NCBI RefSeq assembly: GCF_036409155.1
Contig: NZ_JAZGLW010000002.1
Location: 310,001 to 374,000 of the forward strand
Direction of reading: 5' to 3'
Length of the DNA: 64,000 nt
From: Mycobacterium sp. 050128
Lineage (GTDB): Bacteria; Actinomycetota; Actinomycetes; Mycobacteriales; Mycobacteriaceae
The notes beneath the pieces were generated by a model. That model did not search any database. It was not told where the DNA came from and saw nothing but the letters and a program-made list of their open reading frames with translations. The position numbers were made by a program, and so were the translations under genes. Positions 17,227 to 25,909 of this stretch are shown here, piece by piece. Numbering within the stretch: position 1 is the stretch's first letter; every line of letters starts with the position of its first letter.

Positions 17227-17702
17227 CGGCGCGGGCTCCAACCAGCGTGTTCCCGATAACGCTTAGAGGAGCGCCGGGTGGCGCCGATTCCCGACATTTG
17301 CCGAACAGTACGCGGGTGGGGTTGACCCTCGTCGACGGTGCCGGTTCGGGCCACCCGAGGTTGCTCGGCGTCCGGTATTCGGCGAACAATCGCCGATCCG
17401 GCTCGGGGGGCGTAGGATCGGAACTTGAGTCCGTTCTGGACACGTCGCCGTTTAGCTAAAAGCGGTCAGTCAGCCGCACGGCTGCTGGGCTGTGGCTCCG
17501 GCGATCAACATCTTCCGGTCCCTTACTTCGGTGCTCCGTGCGCTGCGAACAACCGATCCGTGTCCAACGGACGGTTGCAGCGGGGTGTCGGCATTCGCCT
17601 GCGAAACCTCACTGCACGCGACTTCGAAGGAAGTACCGCAATGCGAATCCGTTTGTGCACAGCTGTCTCCACACCTGCAGTTGCGAGGGGGCGGTTGACC
17701 AG
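17227..17702. other. Gene-poor interval upstream of the sigma factor
   Basis: This 476-bp region has no convincing full-size gene. It must hold the promoters of the SDR (minus) and of the sigma factor (plus). I could not find a clear GGTTT-N15-17-GGGTA site that would indicate autoregulation by a SigF-type factor. Its last 62 bases carry a short upstream frame described separately. No anti-sigma factor gene is present here. Confidence 0.5.
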
Positions 17703-17706
17703 ATGA
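17641..17706 (+). CDS. Candidate leader peptide overlapping the sigma-factor start
   Basis: A 21-codon frame beginning ATG-CGA-ATC-CGT with a good ribosome binding site (GAAGGAAG, about 7 nt before). Its TGA (17704-17706) overlaps the sigma-factor ATG (17703-17705) as ATGA. The arrangement suggests translational coupling of a short peptide to the sigma factor. The peptide (MRIRLCTAVSTP, then basic) has no recognisable family, so expression is an inference from signals only. Confidence 0.4.
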   Translation: MRIRLCTAVSTPAVARGRLTR

Positions 17707-18512
17707 CCGAAGTCCTTGCCCCGCCCCGGCCCACCCGGCCGGCTACCACTCGTAACGACGATTCCTACGACGACGTCATCGGCATGTTTCTGGTGTTGCG
17801 CACCCTGCCGGCCGAATCGCACGAGTACCACCGTCAGCGCGAATGCATCGTGAACAGGTGTCTTCCGCTGGCGGACCACGTCGCTCGTCACTTCGGACGA
17901 CGCGGTGAGGGTCTCGACGACCTGACCCAAGTCGCGCGGCTGGGCCTGATGAACGCCATCAACCGGTTCGACCCCGACAAAGGGCCCAGTTTCATCGGCT
18001 TCGCGATTCCCACCATGATGGGTGAGGTTCGGCGCCACTTCCGCGACTACAGCTGGGGCATGCGAGTGCCGCGCCGGTTGCGTGAGCTTCATGTTCAAAT
18101 CAGCAGAGCGACGGCAGATTTGGTCCAGAGACTGGGCCGCGCACCGACGGCCCGCGAGCTGTCGGAAGAGCTCGGGGTCGCTCACGACGAGATCGTCGAA
18201 TGCCTCGTTGCCGGCGACGCCTACCAGCTGGAGTCCCTGGACGCACCGGTCGGCGCCGATTCATCGGGGCGCAGTCGTGTGGTCGCCGACGCGGTGGGTG
18301 GCATCGACCCCCAGATCGACCACATCACCAACCGCGAAGCGGTCCGTTCCCTGATAGCCGCGCTCTCCGACCGCGAACAAGAGGTTCTGCACATGCGGTT
18401 CTTCGAATCGATGACGCAGAGCCAGATCGCGAAACGAATCGGGGTGTCACAGATGCAGGTGTCGCGCATTTTGGCGAGTACCTTGGCGTCCCTGCGCGAT
18501 CAGCTGGAATAG
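17703..18512 (+). CDS. SigF/SigB-type alternative RNA polymerase sigma factor
   Basis: 269-residue group 3 sigma-70 factor of the stress SigF type. Region 2 spans roughly residues 40-115 (CLPLADHVARHFGRRGEGLDDLTQVARLGLMNAINRFDP, then FIGFAIPTMMGEVRRHFRDYSW), region 3 contains RAPTARELSEELGV, and region 4 (about 215-265) contains LSDREQEVLHMRFFESMTQSQIAKRIGVSQMQVSR, the -35-binding helix-turn-helix. ATG 17703 has GAGGGGG upstream and overlaps a short leader frame. M. tuberculosis sigF follows its anti-sigma gene usfX; no such gene is adjacent here, so this is likely an additional paralogue with distant or no cognate anti-sigma factor. Confidence 0.92.
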   Translation: MTEVLAPPRPTRPATTRNDDSYDDVIGMFLVLRTLPAESHEYHRQRECIVNRCLPLADHVARHFGRRGEGLDDLTQVARLGLMNAINRFDPDKGPSFIGFAIPTMMGEVRRHFRDYSWGMRVPRRLRELHVQISRATADLVQRLGRAPTARELSEELGVAHDEIVECLVAGDAYQLESLDAPVGADSSGRSRVVADAVGGIDPQIDHITNREAVRSLIAALSDREQEVLHMRFFESMTQSQIAKRIGVSQMQVSRILASTLASLRDQLE

Positions 18513-18618
18513 GCCGCGACATCGGTGCCCAGCCGATCTGACGACACGCGCACTGTACTGTGCCTTTGGGGTGAAATCGACTCCGTTGCCAGATCGAGCC
18601 TGGAAGGAGCACGACGCG

Positions 18619-19242
18619 ATGAGGCTTTCACAACCGGTGGTTGCGGGGGTCGCTGTGGCGACAGCGCTGGCGTTGACCGTGGCCGGCTGCGGCGGCAATC
18701 AGAAGCCTTCGCCGACGACATCGGGATCGGCCACCTCGTCAACCAGCAAGAGCAGCGCGGCGCCGACCTCCTCGGCGCCCGCAGCGCCGGCGGTCGATTA
18801 CACGGGCTGGTTGATCCAGGTGACCGATATCGACGCGCCGGTGCCTTTCACCGGCACGCCGCCGACGAACAATCCGAACGGCCAGCCCGGCGCCGCGACG
18901 ACATTCAACACCCAAGACAACAGCCACACCATCAAAGTCACCATCCAGGTACTGCCGGACCCCGGTGCGGCGACCAGCGCACTGAACGCCGCGAAATCGG
19001 CACAGGGCGGCGCGATCAAGCATCCGACCACGGACTCGGTCAAGATCGGCACCGACGGAACAGTGGTCTCGGGTAACTCGCCCGACAACAACAAGGGCAT
19101 CGCGGTATTGCTGTTCACCGAGGGCAAGGCCTTTGTCACGCTGGAATTCGACGGCCCGCCCGACACGCTGCCGCCACCGGACTTCATCAACGACATCGGC
19201 CAAAAGCAGGATGCGGCGGTGAAGAAGGGGCTCGGCGGCTGA
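18619..19242 (+). CDS. Secreted lipoprotein of unknown function
   Basis: 207 residues. A signal peptide with lipobox LTVAGC (Cys near residue 24) is followed by a Ser/Thr/Pro/Ala linker (KPSPTTSGSATSSTSKSS) and a globular domain (DYTGWLIQVTDIDAPVPFTG...). The mature protein would be diacylated on Cys and anchored outside the membrane. The domain resembles mycobacterial lipoproteins of unknown function, without catalytic residues I can name. ATG 18619 has AAGGAG about 9 nt upstream. A decayed copy of the same N-terminus follows directly. Confidence 0.88.
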   Translation: MRLSQPVVAGVAVATALALTVAGCGGNQKPSPTTSGSATSSTSKSSAAPTSSAPAAPAVDYTGWLIQVTDIDAPVPFTGTPPTNNPNGQPGAATTFNTQDNSHTIKVTIQVLPDPGAATSALNAAKSAQGGAIKHPTTDSVKIGTDGTVVSGNSPDNNKGIAVLLFTEGKAFVTLEFDGPPDTLPPPDFINDIGQKQDAAVKKGLGG

Positions 19243-19276
19243 GCCAGGGTCGCCGTCGACCGCACGCGCTCCGAGC

Positions 19277-19411
19277 CTGATTGCATCGGCCACAGCCGGA
19301 TTGACGTTCGCCGCTGTGTCGGTCGGCTGTGGCGGCGGCTCCAAGCCGTCACGACTTACCACCACCTCCGGTAACCCGGGCGCCGATGAAACGGGCCCTG
19401 ACACGCATTAA
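19277..19411 (+). pseudogene. Remnant of a lipoprotein gene (signal peptide and lipobox only)
   Basis: Read in the frame starting CTG at 19277, the DNA encodes LIASATAGLTFAAVSVGC, then GGGSKPSRLTTTSGNPG and a stop at 19409-19411. A hydrophobic stretch ending in a lipobox (SVGC) followed by GGGSKPS...TTSG parallels the intact upstream lipoprotein (TVAGC GGNQKPSPTTSG). There is no ATG or GTG start and no globular domain, so I read it as the truncated start of a tandem paralogue. Too short for gene callers. Confidence 0.6.
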
Positions 19412-19441
19412 ATAAATGGCTTGATTTAATCGGCGGCGCAG
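19408..19441 (+). promoter_or_regulatory. Candidate TetR operator and promoter of the CAR operon
   Basis: TTAAAT (19408-19413) and ATTTAA (19424-19429) form an inverted repeat with a 10-bp spacer, directly before the TetR start. TTTAAT at 19425-19430 can serve as a -10, placing the transcription start close to the GTG at 19441. An AT-rich palindrome overlapping the -10 is the usual place for an autoregulating TetR operator. It would control the whole downstream unit. Confidence 0.45.
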
Positions 19442-20118
19442 TGTTCACTGAGGCGGTGAAAGCCGAGCGGACAGCACGTTCTGACCGGTCGATGGGTACG
19501 CGTGAGGCGATCTTGTCGGCCGCCGAATGGTTGTTTGCCGAGCGCGGAATGTATGCCGTGTCCAACCGGCAGATCAGCGAGGCGGCCGGGCAGGGCAACA
19601 ACGCCGCGGCTTGCTATCACTTCGGGACCCGGACCGAACTGCTGCGCGCGATCGAAAGCAAGCACCGCGAGCCGATAGAACAACTCCGCGCGCAGATGCT
19701 GGACGACATCGGCGATTCCACCGAGCTGCGCGACTGGGTGAGCACGCTGGTGCGGCCACTCACCGACCATTTGGCCGCGCTGGGCACGCCGAGCTGGTAT
19801 GCGAGGTTCGCCGCTCAGGCGATGGCCGACCCGACTTATCACCATGTCGTCACCAAAGACGCCCTGATGTCGCCGAGGCTGGTGCAGACCATCGACGGCA
19901 TCAACCGATGCCTGCCCGACCTGCCCAAGCGAGTGCGATCCGAACGGATCGTCATGGTCCGAAACCTGCTGATGCACACGTGCGCCGAGCACGAAGGCGC
20001 ACTGGCCGAGCACGGGCCGCGATCGCGTTCCAGTTGGCCGGTCGCCGGTGAGGGACTGATCGACGCGATCGTCGGGTTGTGGCGCGCGCCGGTTCATGTG
20101 AGTTCAGCGGGCGACTGA
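19441..20118 (+). CDS. TetR-family regulator heading the P450-CAR operon
   Basis: 225 residues (or 220 from the GTG at 19456). The N-terminal TetR helix-turn-helix is ILSAAEWLFAERGMYAVSNRQISEAAGQGNNAAACYHFGTRTELL, and a long C-terminal helical domain includes HTCAEHEGAL. The HTH variant 'GQGNNAAACYHFG' belongs to the TetR group seen beside P450 and lipid genes in mycobacteria. It ends 28 bp before the P450 start on the same strand, with no room for another promoter, so it is likely the first gene and local regulator of the seven-gene unit. Confidence 0.9.
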   Translation: MFTEAVKAERTARSDRSMGTREAILSAAEWLFAERGMYAVSNRQISEAAGQGNNAAACYHFGTRTELLRAIESKHREPIEQLRAQMLDDIGDSTELRDWVSTLVRPLTDHLAALGTPSWYARFAAQAMADPTYHHVVTKDALMSPRLVQTIDGINRCLPDLPKRVRSERIVMVRNLLMHTCAEHEGALAEHGPRSRSSWPVAGEGLIDAIVGLWRAPVHVSSAGD

Positions 20119-20146
20119 CCGACCAGCGGTGAAAACAAGGAGCGCG

Positions 20147-21376
20147 ATGACCGACGTCTCAACTGATCCAGCCACCGACATTCCGGACTTCCCGATGACG
20201 AGGGCCGCGAGCTGCCCATTCGCCCCTCCCCCGGAATCGTTGGCGCTCAACGCAACCAAGCAGCTCAGCCGGGTGCGGATCTGGGACGGCAGCACACCGT
20301 GGTTGATTCACGGCTACGACGCGATCCGCTCGCTGTTCACCGATGCGCGCACCAGCGTCGACGATCGGCTGCCGGGCTATCCGCACTGGAACGAGGGAAT
20401 GCTGGCGACGGTGCACAAACGGCCGCGCTCGGTGTTCACCTCCGACGCCGAGGAACACACGCGCTATCGCCGGATGCTGTCAAAACCCTTTACCTTCAAG
20501 CGGGTCGAAGGACTGCGCCCCGCGGTACAGAAGATCGTCGACGAGCGGATCGACGCGTTGCTGGCAGGCCCCAACCCCGGCGACATCGTGAGCGCGCTGG
20601 CGCTGCCCGTCCCGACGCTGGTCATCAGCGAAATGCTGGGTGTGCCTTATGAGGACGCCGATTTCTTCCAGGAACAAGCTCAACGTGGCACCGGGCGCTA
20701 CGCGACCGAGGAGGACACGGCCCAGGGCGCGGCGTCGTTGGCGAAGTACCTCGCCAAGCTGATTCGGCTCAAGATGGAAAGCCCCTCGGAGGATCTGGTG
20801 TCCGATCTGGCGGAACGGGTCAACGCCGAAGAGATCAGCGTGCGCGAAGCCACCCAACTCGCAGTCGGCGTGCTGATCGCGGGCCATGAGACCACCGCGA
20901 ACATGATCAGTCTGAGTATCGCGGCCCTGCTCGAGCATCCCGATCAGCGGCAGTTCTTGGTCGAAACCGAAGATCCGAAGGCGATCGCCAATGCTGTCGA
21001 GGAGCTGATGCGGTATCTGAGCATCATCCAAACCGGTCAACGTCGCATCGCCATCGAGGACATCGAAGTCGGCGGGGAGACGATCCGCGCGGGAGAAGGC
21101 ATCATTCTCGATGTCGCACCGGCCAACTGGGACAACCGCCAGTTCCCGGATGCCGACCGGCTGGACCTGACCCGCGATCAGGGTGCGCACGTCGGATTCG
21201 GTTACGGCCGCCACCAGTGCGTGGGACAGCAGTTGGCCCGCATGGAATTACAGATCACGCTGCCCACGCTGCTGCGCCGGGTGCCGACCCTGCGGCTGGC
21301 CGTTCCGGTCGAGGAGCTGCCGTTCAAGCACGACACGTTGGCCTACGGCGTCTACGAGCTTCCCGTGACATGGTGA
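20147..21376 (+). CDS. Cytochrome P450 (CYP105/107-like soluble type)
   Basis: 409-residue soluble P450 monooxygenase. The I-helix oxygen-activation motif is AGHETT (residues 245-250), the ExxR motif is EELMR (~285-288), and the heme loop is [10 protein letters not shown] with axial Cys358. It inserts one oxygen atom from O2 and needs a ferredoxin and reductase, not encoded nearby. The N-terminus carries the Pro-rich [16 protein letters not shown] typical of CYP105-like enzymes. ATG 20147 follows AAGGAG by 6 nt. Its stop overlaps the next ATG (ATGGTGA, 7 nt), so it is translationally coupled to the SDR. Substrate unknown. Confidence 0.95.
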   Translation: MTDVSTDPATDIPDFPMTRAASCPFAPPPESLALNATKQLSRVRIWDGSTPWLIHGYDAIRSLFTDARTSVDDRLPGYPHWNEGMLATVHKRPRSVFTSDAEEHTRYRRMLSKPFTFKRVEGLRPAVQKIVDERIDALLAGPNPGDIVSALALPVPTLVISEMLGVPYEDADFFQEQAQRGTGRYATEEDTAQGAASLAKYLAKLIRLKMESPSEDLVSDLAERVNAEEISVREATQLAVGVLIAGHETTANMISLSIAALLEHPDQRQFLVETEDPKAIANAVEELMRYLSIIQTGQRRIAIEDIEVGGETIRAGEGIILDVAPANWDNRQFPDADRLDLTRDQGAHVGFGYGRHQCVGQQLARMELQITLPTLLRRVPTLRLAVPVEELPFKHDTLAYGVYELPVTW

Positions 21377-22317
21377 AGCCGAACCTGACGCTGACTGTGC
21401 CGGATCTGGCCGGTAAGCGTGCGGTTGTCACCGGGGCCAACAGCGGTCTGGGATTCGGACTCGCGAAGCGGTTGGCGGCCGCGGACGCCGACGTCGTGAT
21501 GGCCATCCGGAACAACGCCAAGGGCGAGACCGCGATCGCAAAGATACGCCGCGAATTTCCCGCCGCGAAGCTCAGCATCAAGCAGCTGGATCTCGCATCG
21601 CTGGAAAGCGTTGCAGCACTGGGAGAAGAGCTGACTGCCGAAGGCCGGCCGATCGACGTCTTGATCAACAACGCCGGCGTCATGACCCCGCCGGAGCTGC
21701 TGCACACCAGCGACGGATTCGAGTTGCAATTCGGCGCCAACCACCTGGGCCACTTCGCTCTCACCGCGCACTTACTGCCGCTGCTGCGCGCCGCGACGTC
21801 GTCGCGCGTCGTGACGGTGAGCAGCATCGCCGCCACCCAACCGAAACTGACCTTCGACGACCCCAACGCCCGGCACGCTTACAAACCGATGGTCTCCTAC
21901 GGCATCGCCAAGCTGGCGCAGCTGATGTTCGCGGTCGAACTGAACCGGCGCAGCGGCCGGGGTGGCTGGGGCGTCATGTCCAATGCCGCGCACCCGGGAC
22001 TGAGCAAGACCAACCTGCTCAGCGGGGCCTCGTATGGACGGGACAAACCGACGCTACAGGCGCGACTGACCCAATTGACCTGGCGTTTATTGCCTTTCAT
22101 GTGGCTGGACATCGACGAGGGCATCAAGCCAACCCTGTACGCGGCAGTCTCGCCGGATGCCGAAGGTGGCCGCTACTACGGACCGCGGGGCTTCTACGAA
22201 ACTGCCGGGGGCGGAGTCACATTCGCCCGCGTCCCGCGGCTCGCACGCAATGAAATCGAGATGAAGCGACTCTGGCAGCTCTCCGAAGAACTCACCGGCG
22301 TCAGCTATCCGGACTGA
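21370..22317 (+). CDS. SDR oxidoreductase (retinol dehydrogenase/protochlorophyllide-reductase-like)
   Basis: 315-residue SDR. The cofactor motif is [12 protein letters not shown] (near residues 18-29), followed by [17 protein letters not shown], the long [19 protein letters not shown] helix, catalytic Ser in VTVSSIAA and Tyr-x-x-x-Lys as YGIAK. This extended substrate-loop type includes retinol dehydrogenase-like enzymes and acts on lipophilic alcohols, aldehydes or ketones. ATG 21370 lies inside the P450 stop. In the pathway it could oxidise the P450 product or interconvert the aldehyde/alcohol of the CAR step (inference). Confidence 0.92.
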   Translation: MVKPNLTLTVPDLAGKRAVVTGANSGLGFGLAKRLAAADADVVMAIRNNAKGETAIAKIRREFPAAKLSIKQLDLASLESVAALGEELTAEGRPIDVLINNAGVMTPPELLHTSDGFELQFGANHLGHFALTAHLLPLLRAATSSRVVTVSSIAATQPKLTFDDPNARHAYKPMVSYGIAKLAQLMFAVELNRRSGRGGWGVMSNAAHPGLSKTNLLSGASYGRDKPTLQARLTQLTWRLLPFMWLDIDEGIKPTLYAAVSPDAEGGRYYGPRGFYETAGGGVTFARVPRLARNEIEMKRLWQLSEELTGVSYPD

Positions 22318-22360
22318 CCGGACCGGCCGGGACGGCTTCGACACAGGGAAGTGGTGAACT

Positions 22361-25300
22361 ATGGCGTTCGTCGGCCGCTCTGACGTAAAGGATCCCGGCG
22401 CCCAGCAGGACCAGTGGGAACGGCTGGCACGCCGGCGTGAGCGACTCTATGCCGAGGACGCGCAATTCAGCGCCACCCGCCCCGACGAGCACATTGCAGC
22501 CGCGGCACGCGCTCCCGGGCTGCGGATCGGCGAGGTTATGGCGACCGTGTTGCGGGGCTACGCCGAGCGGCCGGCGCTGGGACGGCGGGTGCGCGAAGTG
22601 ATTACGGATCCCGCGACCGGACGCTCGACACTGAACTTCCTGTCGCGCTTCGAGACCGTCAGCTACGCGGAGCTGTGGGCGCGTGTCCAAGCGGTGGCCG
22701 GCGATTGGCATCATCACGAACAGCACCCGGCGCAGACCGGCGATTTCGTGTGCATGCTGGGTTTCGCCAGCATCGACTACACCGCGATCGAGTGCGCCTG
22801 CATTCACCTCGGTGCGGTGGTGGTGCCGTTACAGACCAGCGCACCGGCCGCTCAGCATGCGCCGATCCTCAACGAGACCCAACCACGAATCTTCGCCGTC
22901 GGGATCGATAACCTCGAGATCGCCTTGGAAACAGTGCTAGAGGCAGCCCGGAGCGGCACCGCGCCGCAGCGGCTGATCGTGTTCGACTACGAACCCCGCG
23001 ACGACGATCAGCGTGCCGGCTACGAGGCCGCGCGCGACCGGCTGGCCGCCACGGGCACCGGCCTGACTATCGAAACGCTCGATGATGTTGTCGCGCATGG
23101 CAAATCACTGCCCGCCCCGCCGCTGCACGTGGCCGGGGCCGACGAGGATCCGCTGGCATGGGTGTTTTACACCTCTGGGAGCACCGGAACACCCAAGGGC
23201 GCGATGTTCACCGAGAGTCTGTGCATCGGCACCTGGCTCGCACAGTCGGATCAGCCGGTCATCACATTGAGCTACATGCCGATGAGTCACCTGATCGGGT
23301 ACGGCTACGTGATTTTGACCTTGGCCAACGGCGGCACCAGCTATTTCGCGGCCAAGAGCGATCTGTCGACGCTGTTCGACGACTTGGCGCTGGTGCGGCC
23401 GACCTCAATGAGTCTGGTTCCCCGGGTGTGCGAGATGTTCTACCACCACTATCAGCGCGAGCTGGACCGGCGCAGCCTGGCCGGGGGCGCATCCGACGAT
23501 ACGGCCGAGGAACTGACCACCGCGATCCGCGAGCAGATTCTGGGCGGACGCGTGCTGGCGGTGGGCTGCGGATCGGCGGCGCTGTCCCCGGAAATCAAGG
23601 AGTTCATGGAGATCGTGCTCGACCAGCACCTGCTGATCGGGTATTCGTCCACCGAGATCGCCGGCGGGATGATCGTGGCCGACGAGCACGTGCTGCGACC
23701 GCCGGTGATCGACTACAAGCTGCTCGACGTTCCCGAGCTCGGCTACTTCAACACCGACAAGCCTTATCCCCGTGGAGAATTGGCGGTCAAGTCGGCTCGC
23801 TTCATGGCCGGCTACTACAACCGCCCCGACCTGACGGCCACGACGTTCGACGCGGACGGCTACTACAAGACCGGCGACATCATGGCCGAGGTCGGGCCGG
23901 ACCAACTGCGCTACGTCGACCGGCGCAACAACGTCATCAAGCTGGCACAGGGTGAATTCGTCGCCGTTTCGCGGCTGGAGGCGTTGTACTCGACCAGCTC
24001 GTTGATTCACCAGATCTACATCTACGGCAACAGCGAACGTTCCTTCCTGCTTGCCGTGATCGTGCCGCACGACGCTGGCGTCGGCACCTCGATGATCGCC
24101 GACTCGCTGCGACAGATCGCACGTGAGAACGGGCTCAACGGCTATGAGATCCCCCGCGATTTCCTGATCGAGACCGAGCCGTTCAGCTTGGCCAACGGCC
24201 TGTTGTCCGGTGTCGGAAAGTTCCTGCGGCCCAAGCTCAAAGAGCGCTATGGCGAGCGCCTGGAGCAGCTCTATGCGGCCATGGCCGACGACCAACTGCA
24301 GCAGCTGCGTGCCCTGCGCACCGGCGGCGCCGACCAGCCGGTGCTGGCGACCGTCAGTAAGGCCGTACAGGCCACCCTGGGCGTGCCGGCGGGCGATGTC
24401 TCGCCGGAGGCCAGGTTCATCGATCTCGGCGGCGATTCGCTGTCCGCGTTGACCTTTTCGACGCTGCTGACCGACATCTACGGTGTTGAGGTTTCGGTGG
24501 GCGTGGTGATCGACCCGACCGGGGATCTGCTCCGCATCGCCAATCATATTGACCGCCAGCGCAATTCCGATGTGCTGCGGCCCACCTACGCCTCCGTGCA
24601 CGACGGCGCCGGTCACGAGGTGTCGGCCTGCGACCTACGCCTGGACAAGTTCATCGACGACGACATCCTGAAGGCGGCGACGTCGTTGCCCGCCCCCACG
24701 AGCGAGATCCGCACCGCCCTGCTTACCGGCTCGACCGGTTTCCTGGGTCGGTTCCTCGGGCTGGAATGGCTGCAACGACTGGCGGATTCGGGTGGCACAC
24801 TCGTGTGCCTGACGCGCGGCGCCGATGCCGCACACGCTCGTCAGCGCATTGAGGCCGCTTTGGATTCCGATCCCAAGCTGCTCGACCGCTTCCGGACCCT
24901 GGCCGACGGCCATCTCGAAGTCGTGGCCGGTGACATCGGCGAGGCCGGCTTCGGGATCGACGACGCGACCTGGCGGCGCCTGAGCGAGACCGTGGACCTG
25001 ATCGTGCACCCGGCCGCCCACGTCAACCACGTGCTGCCCTATCAGCAGCTGTTCGGTCCCAATGTCGTCGGTACCGCGGAGGTGATCCGGTTGGCGATCA
25101 CCACCAAACTCAAGCCGGTCCACTACATCTCCACGTTGGGCGTCAGCGCCGTGGCGCACCAGCTCGTGGATGAAGACACCGACATCCGCCGTTCGGTCCC
25201 CGCGTGTGTGGTCAGTGACAGTTACGCCAACGGGTACGGGATCAGCAAATGGGCCGGCGAGGTGCTGATGCGCGAGGCCCACGATCTGTGCGGATTGCCG

Positions 25301-25876
25301 GTGGCGGTGTTCCGGCCGGGCATGATCCTCGCCGACAGCCGCTATGCAGGACAGCTCAACGTGCCAGACATCTTCACCCGCCTGCTGTTCAGCCTGGTGG
25401 CCACGGGTGTCGCCCCGCGGTCGTTCTACCAGGCAGGCGACGCCAGGCCGCACTACGAGGGCCTGCCGGTCGACTTCCTCGCCGACGCAATAGCCGCGAT
25501 CGGACCGCGGCACGGCAGCAGCTTCGCCACGTACAACACCACCAACCCGCACGACGGCGGCATCTCGATGGACACGTTCGTCGACTGGATCATCGCCGCG
25601 GGTTATCCGGTCGAAAAGATCGACGACTACTCGAGTTGGCTCGCCCGCTTCGAGACGGCGATGGGGGCTCTGCCCGAGCGGCAGCGCGCCCAGTCGGTGC
25701 TGACCGTGCTGGACGTCTACCGTGAACCCATGCTCGCTATGGCCGGGTCACCGGTATCCGGCGCGCGATTCCAGTCCGCGGTCGAACACTCGGGTCGCGC
25801 GATCCCCCATGTCTCGCGGCAGCTGATCGATAAGTACCTCGCCGACCTGGCACAGATCGGCGGGCTCACCCGGTGA
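22361..25876 (+). CDS. car: Carboxylic acid reductase (adenylation-PCP-thioester reductase), Gly at the gatekeeper site
   Basis: 1171-residue multidomain enzyme that activates a carboxylic acid with ATP, loads it on a phosphopantetheine arm and reduces it with NADPH to the aldehyde. The adenylation domain (~1-645) has YTSGSTGTPKGA at 270-281, GYSSTE, YYKTGD, and the A10 Lys (LSGVGKFLRP, Lys620). The carrier domain has DLGGDSLSAL with Ser693. The reductase domain has GSTGFLG at 790-796 and the catalytic Tyr959/Lys963 in YGISK. Length and order match mycobacterial CARs (about 1170 aa). Where M. marinum CAR reads FRCDMI (Asp984), this protein reads FRPGMI, with Gly987. A phosphopantetheinyl transferase must act from elsewhere. 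Start is 43 bp after the SDR stop. Confidence 0.95.
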   Translation: MAFVGRSDVKDPGAQQDQWERLARRRERLYAEDAQFSATRPDEHIAAAARAPGLRIGEVMATVLRGYAERPALGRRVREVITDPATGRSTLNFLSRFETVSYAELWARVQAVAGDWHHHEQHPAQTGDFVCMLGFASIDYTAIECACIHLGAVVVPLQTSAPAAQHAPILNETQPRIFAVGIDNLEIALETVLEAARSGTAPQRLIVFDYEPRDDDQRAGYEAARDRLAATGTGLTIETLDDVVAHGKSLPAPPLHVAGADEDPLAWVFYTSGSTGTPKGAMFTESLCIGTWLAQSDQPVITLSYMPMSHLIGYGYVILTLANGGTSYFAAKSDLSTLFDDLALVRPTSMSLVPRVCEMFYHHYQRELDRRSLAGGASDDTAEELTTAIREQILGGRVLAVGCGSAALSPEIKEFMEIVLDQHLLIGYSSTEIAGGMIVADEHVLRPPVIDYKLLDVPELGYFNTDKPYPRGELAVKSARFMAGYYNRPDLTATTFDADGYYKTGDIMAEVGPDQLRYVDRRNNVIKLAQGEFVAVSRLEALYSTSSLIHQIYIYGNSERSFLLAVIVPHDAGVGTSMIADSLRQIARENGLNGYEIPRDFLIETEPFSLANGLLSGVGKFLRPKLKERYGERLEQLYAAMADDQLQQLRALRTGGADQPVLATVSKAVQATLGVPAGDVSPEARFIDLGGDSLSALTFSTLLTDIYGVEVSVGVVIDPTGDLLRIANHIDRQRNSDVLRPTYASVHDGAGHEVSACDLRLDKFIDDDILKAATSLPAPTSEIRTALLTGSTGFLGRFLGLEWLQRLADSGGTLVCLTRGADAAHARQRIEAALDSDPKLLDRFRTLADGHLEVVAGDIGEAGFGIDDATWRRLSETVDLIVHPAAHVNHVLPYQQLFGPNVVGTAEVIRLAITTKLKPVHYISTLGVSAVAHQLVDEDTDIRRSVPACVVSDSYANGYGISKWAGEVLMREAHDLCGLPVAVFRPGMILADSRYAGQLNVPDIFTRLLFSLVATGVAPRSFYQAGDARPHYEGLPVDFLADAIAAIGPRHGSSFATYNTTNPHDGGISMDTFVDWIIAAGYPVEKIDDYSSWLARFETAMGALPERQRAQSVLTVLDVYREPMLAMAGSPVSGARFQSAVEHSGRAIPHVSRQLIDKYLADLAQIGGLTR

Positions 25877-25909
25877 TCCGTACCGAGAAGTGATCCCAAC
25901 GAAGGGACG

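Noticed and set aside
23405..24616. 403-codon frame antisense to the CAR gene
   Set aside because: Lies inside the adenylation domain coding region on the opposite strand and carries no motif.
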